This document shows, piece after piece, positions 63,662 to 64,000 of a stretch of 64,000 nucleotides of DNA. Position numbers and translations under genes: made by a program. Origin of the DNA: Sphingobacterium sp. UT-1RO-CII-1 (GTDB lineage: Bacteria > Bacteroidota > Bacteroidia > Sphingobacteriales > Sphingobacteriaceae); contig NZ_JAPPVJ010000007.1 of assembly GCF_026711005.1 (NCBI RefSeq), forward strand, positions 124,001 through 188,000, written 5' to 3'. How positions within the stretch are numbered: the stretch's first letter is position 1; the number at the start of each line of letters is the position of its first letter. Below the pieces are notes generated by a model that was given only the letters and a program-made list of their open reading frames with translations, was not told the origin of the DNA and ran no database searches.

Positions 63662-64000
63662 TTAGGCATTATGATGCAGTTCTTTTTCAACCTCACTCGC
63701 AGAGGGTAGTTTATTAGCTCCCAGTCTCTGCGGACGAAAAATATAATATATACCTGATGTTGCTACAGTAAAGGAAATAATGTAGAAAGTTAAACTGAGT
63801 AACACAGCTAAATGTGGATCAAGGTTAAGGTAGACTGCTCCAAAAGACATTATTGACTCCCGAAGACCAACTCCACCTAAAATAGACGGAACAATTGCAA
63901 CCAGCTGGGAAAGTAAAAAAATTAATAGGTATGGTGAGAATTTTCCGTCAAAACTTAAAGAGTAAAGTATAGCTATTGCACTGAGTGTCTGGAAACCCTG
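63662..64000 (-). CDS. Second UPF0104 / LPG-synthase-TM-like membrane protein, C-terminal part
   Basis: The frame stays open to the window edge at 64000, so the 112 visible residues are the C-terminus of a larger protein. It has hydrophobic helices (FSPYLLIFLLSQLVAIVPS and LAVLLSLTFYIISFTVATSG) and the family motif ILGGVGLRESIMSFGAVYL, like the GGxGxRE region of UPF0104 proteins. It is a second member beside the gene at 59846. The 200-bp gap to the SDR gene holds nothing recognisable. Confidence 0.7.
   Translation of the reverse strand, partial: QGFQTLSAIAILYSLSFDGKFSPYLLIFLLSQLVAIVPSILGGVGLRESIMSFGAVYLNLDPHLAVLLSLTFYIISFTVATSGIYYIFRPQRLGANKLPSASEVEKELHHNA

Noticed and set aside
1..64000. 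Prophage, insertion sequences, integrases, toxin-antitoxin or defence islands
   Set aside because: No transposase, integrase, phage structural, CRISPR or restriction genes were seen; all long ORFs fit chromosomal housekeeping or envelope roles. The addAB-like pair is general DNA repair, not a dedicated defence island.

Overview
The window is ordinary chromosomal DNA from a low-GC Bacteroidota bacterium, most likely a member of the Sphingobacteriaceae (Sphingobacterium/Pedobacter-like). The evidence is Bacteroidota-type promoters (TTTG, about 19 bp, TAnnTTTG), a GLPGLI protein paired with an outer-membrane beta-barrel protein, an IPExxxVDY protein beside pyruvate kinase, an N-succinylornithine-type carbamoyltransferase, an L36 without zinc ligands, and the acpP-fabF-rnc order. 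I see no prophage, insertion sequence, CRISPR array, tRNA or rRNA gene. Genus-level placement is inference from protein character, not from a search.

Layout. 1-1755: the 3' part of a peptidoglycan transglycosylase gene, then hpt. 1830-8114 (minus): an AddB/AddA-like helicase-nuclease pair. 8454-10906: rpsP, rimM and a SAM-I riboswitch controlling metF. 10969-18441: an outer-membrane protein, glnS, a degenerate FAD-oxidoreductase-like secreted protein, a beta-carbonic anhydrase, a HerA-like ATPase and a sugar nucleotidyltransferase. 18563-28285: dnaK, a thioredoxin-fold protein, a YjbR protein, an AraC regulator, the GLPGLI/beta-barrel pair, pyk and an IPExxxVDY protein. 28550-36939: acpP-fabF-rnc, hisS, pdhA-pdhC, a lipoprotein serine hydrolase and a CoA-binding protein. 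37317-52355: one long ribosomal superoperon from rplC to rplQ including secY, map, infA and rpoA; it contains two genes, rpmD and rpmJ, shorter than a 60-codon cutoff. 52491-57333: an arginine cluster (argD, argF', argB, proC, argE), closed by a convergent Lrp/AsnC regulator. 58150-64000: an unrecognised protein with kinase-like signature residues, ruvC, and an envelope-lipid group (two UPF0104 flippase-like membrane proteins, a GT2 glycosyltransferase, a PlsC acyltransferase and an SDR).

Genes acting together: AddA/AddB-like in double-strand break processing; acpP/fabF in fatty acid synthesis; pdhA/pdhC as E1-alpha and E2 of pyruvate dehydrogenase, with E1-beta not in the window; the r-protein operon with SecY and RpoA; and the arg cluster, which turns a blocked glutamate into ornithine/citrulline.

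The most interesting signals are not a new multigene system. They are (i) the 347-residue kinase-like protein at 58150; (ii) a long irregular hairpin RNA between rplP and rpmC, with further structured gaps in the same operon; (iii) near-identical tandem 18-bp repeats at the arg promoter; (iv) Val90 at the specificity position of the carbamoyltransferase; (v) a secreted FAD-oxidoreductase relative that has lost its nucleotide-binding glycines; (vi) promoter boxes that almost touch the start codons of glnS and hisS; and (vii) a sigma-54-like element upstream of dnaK.
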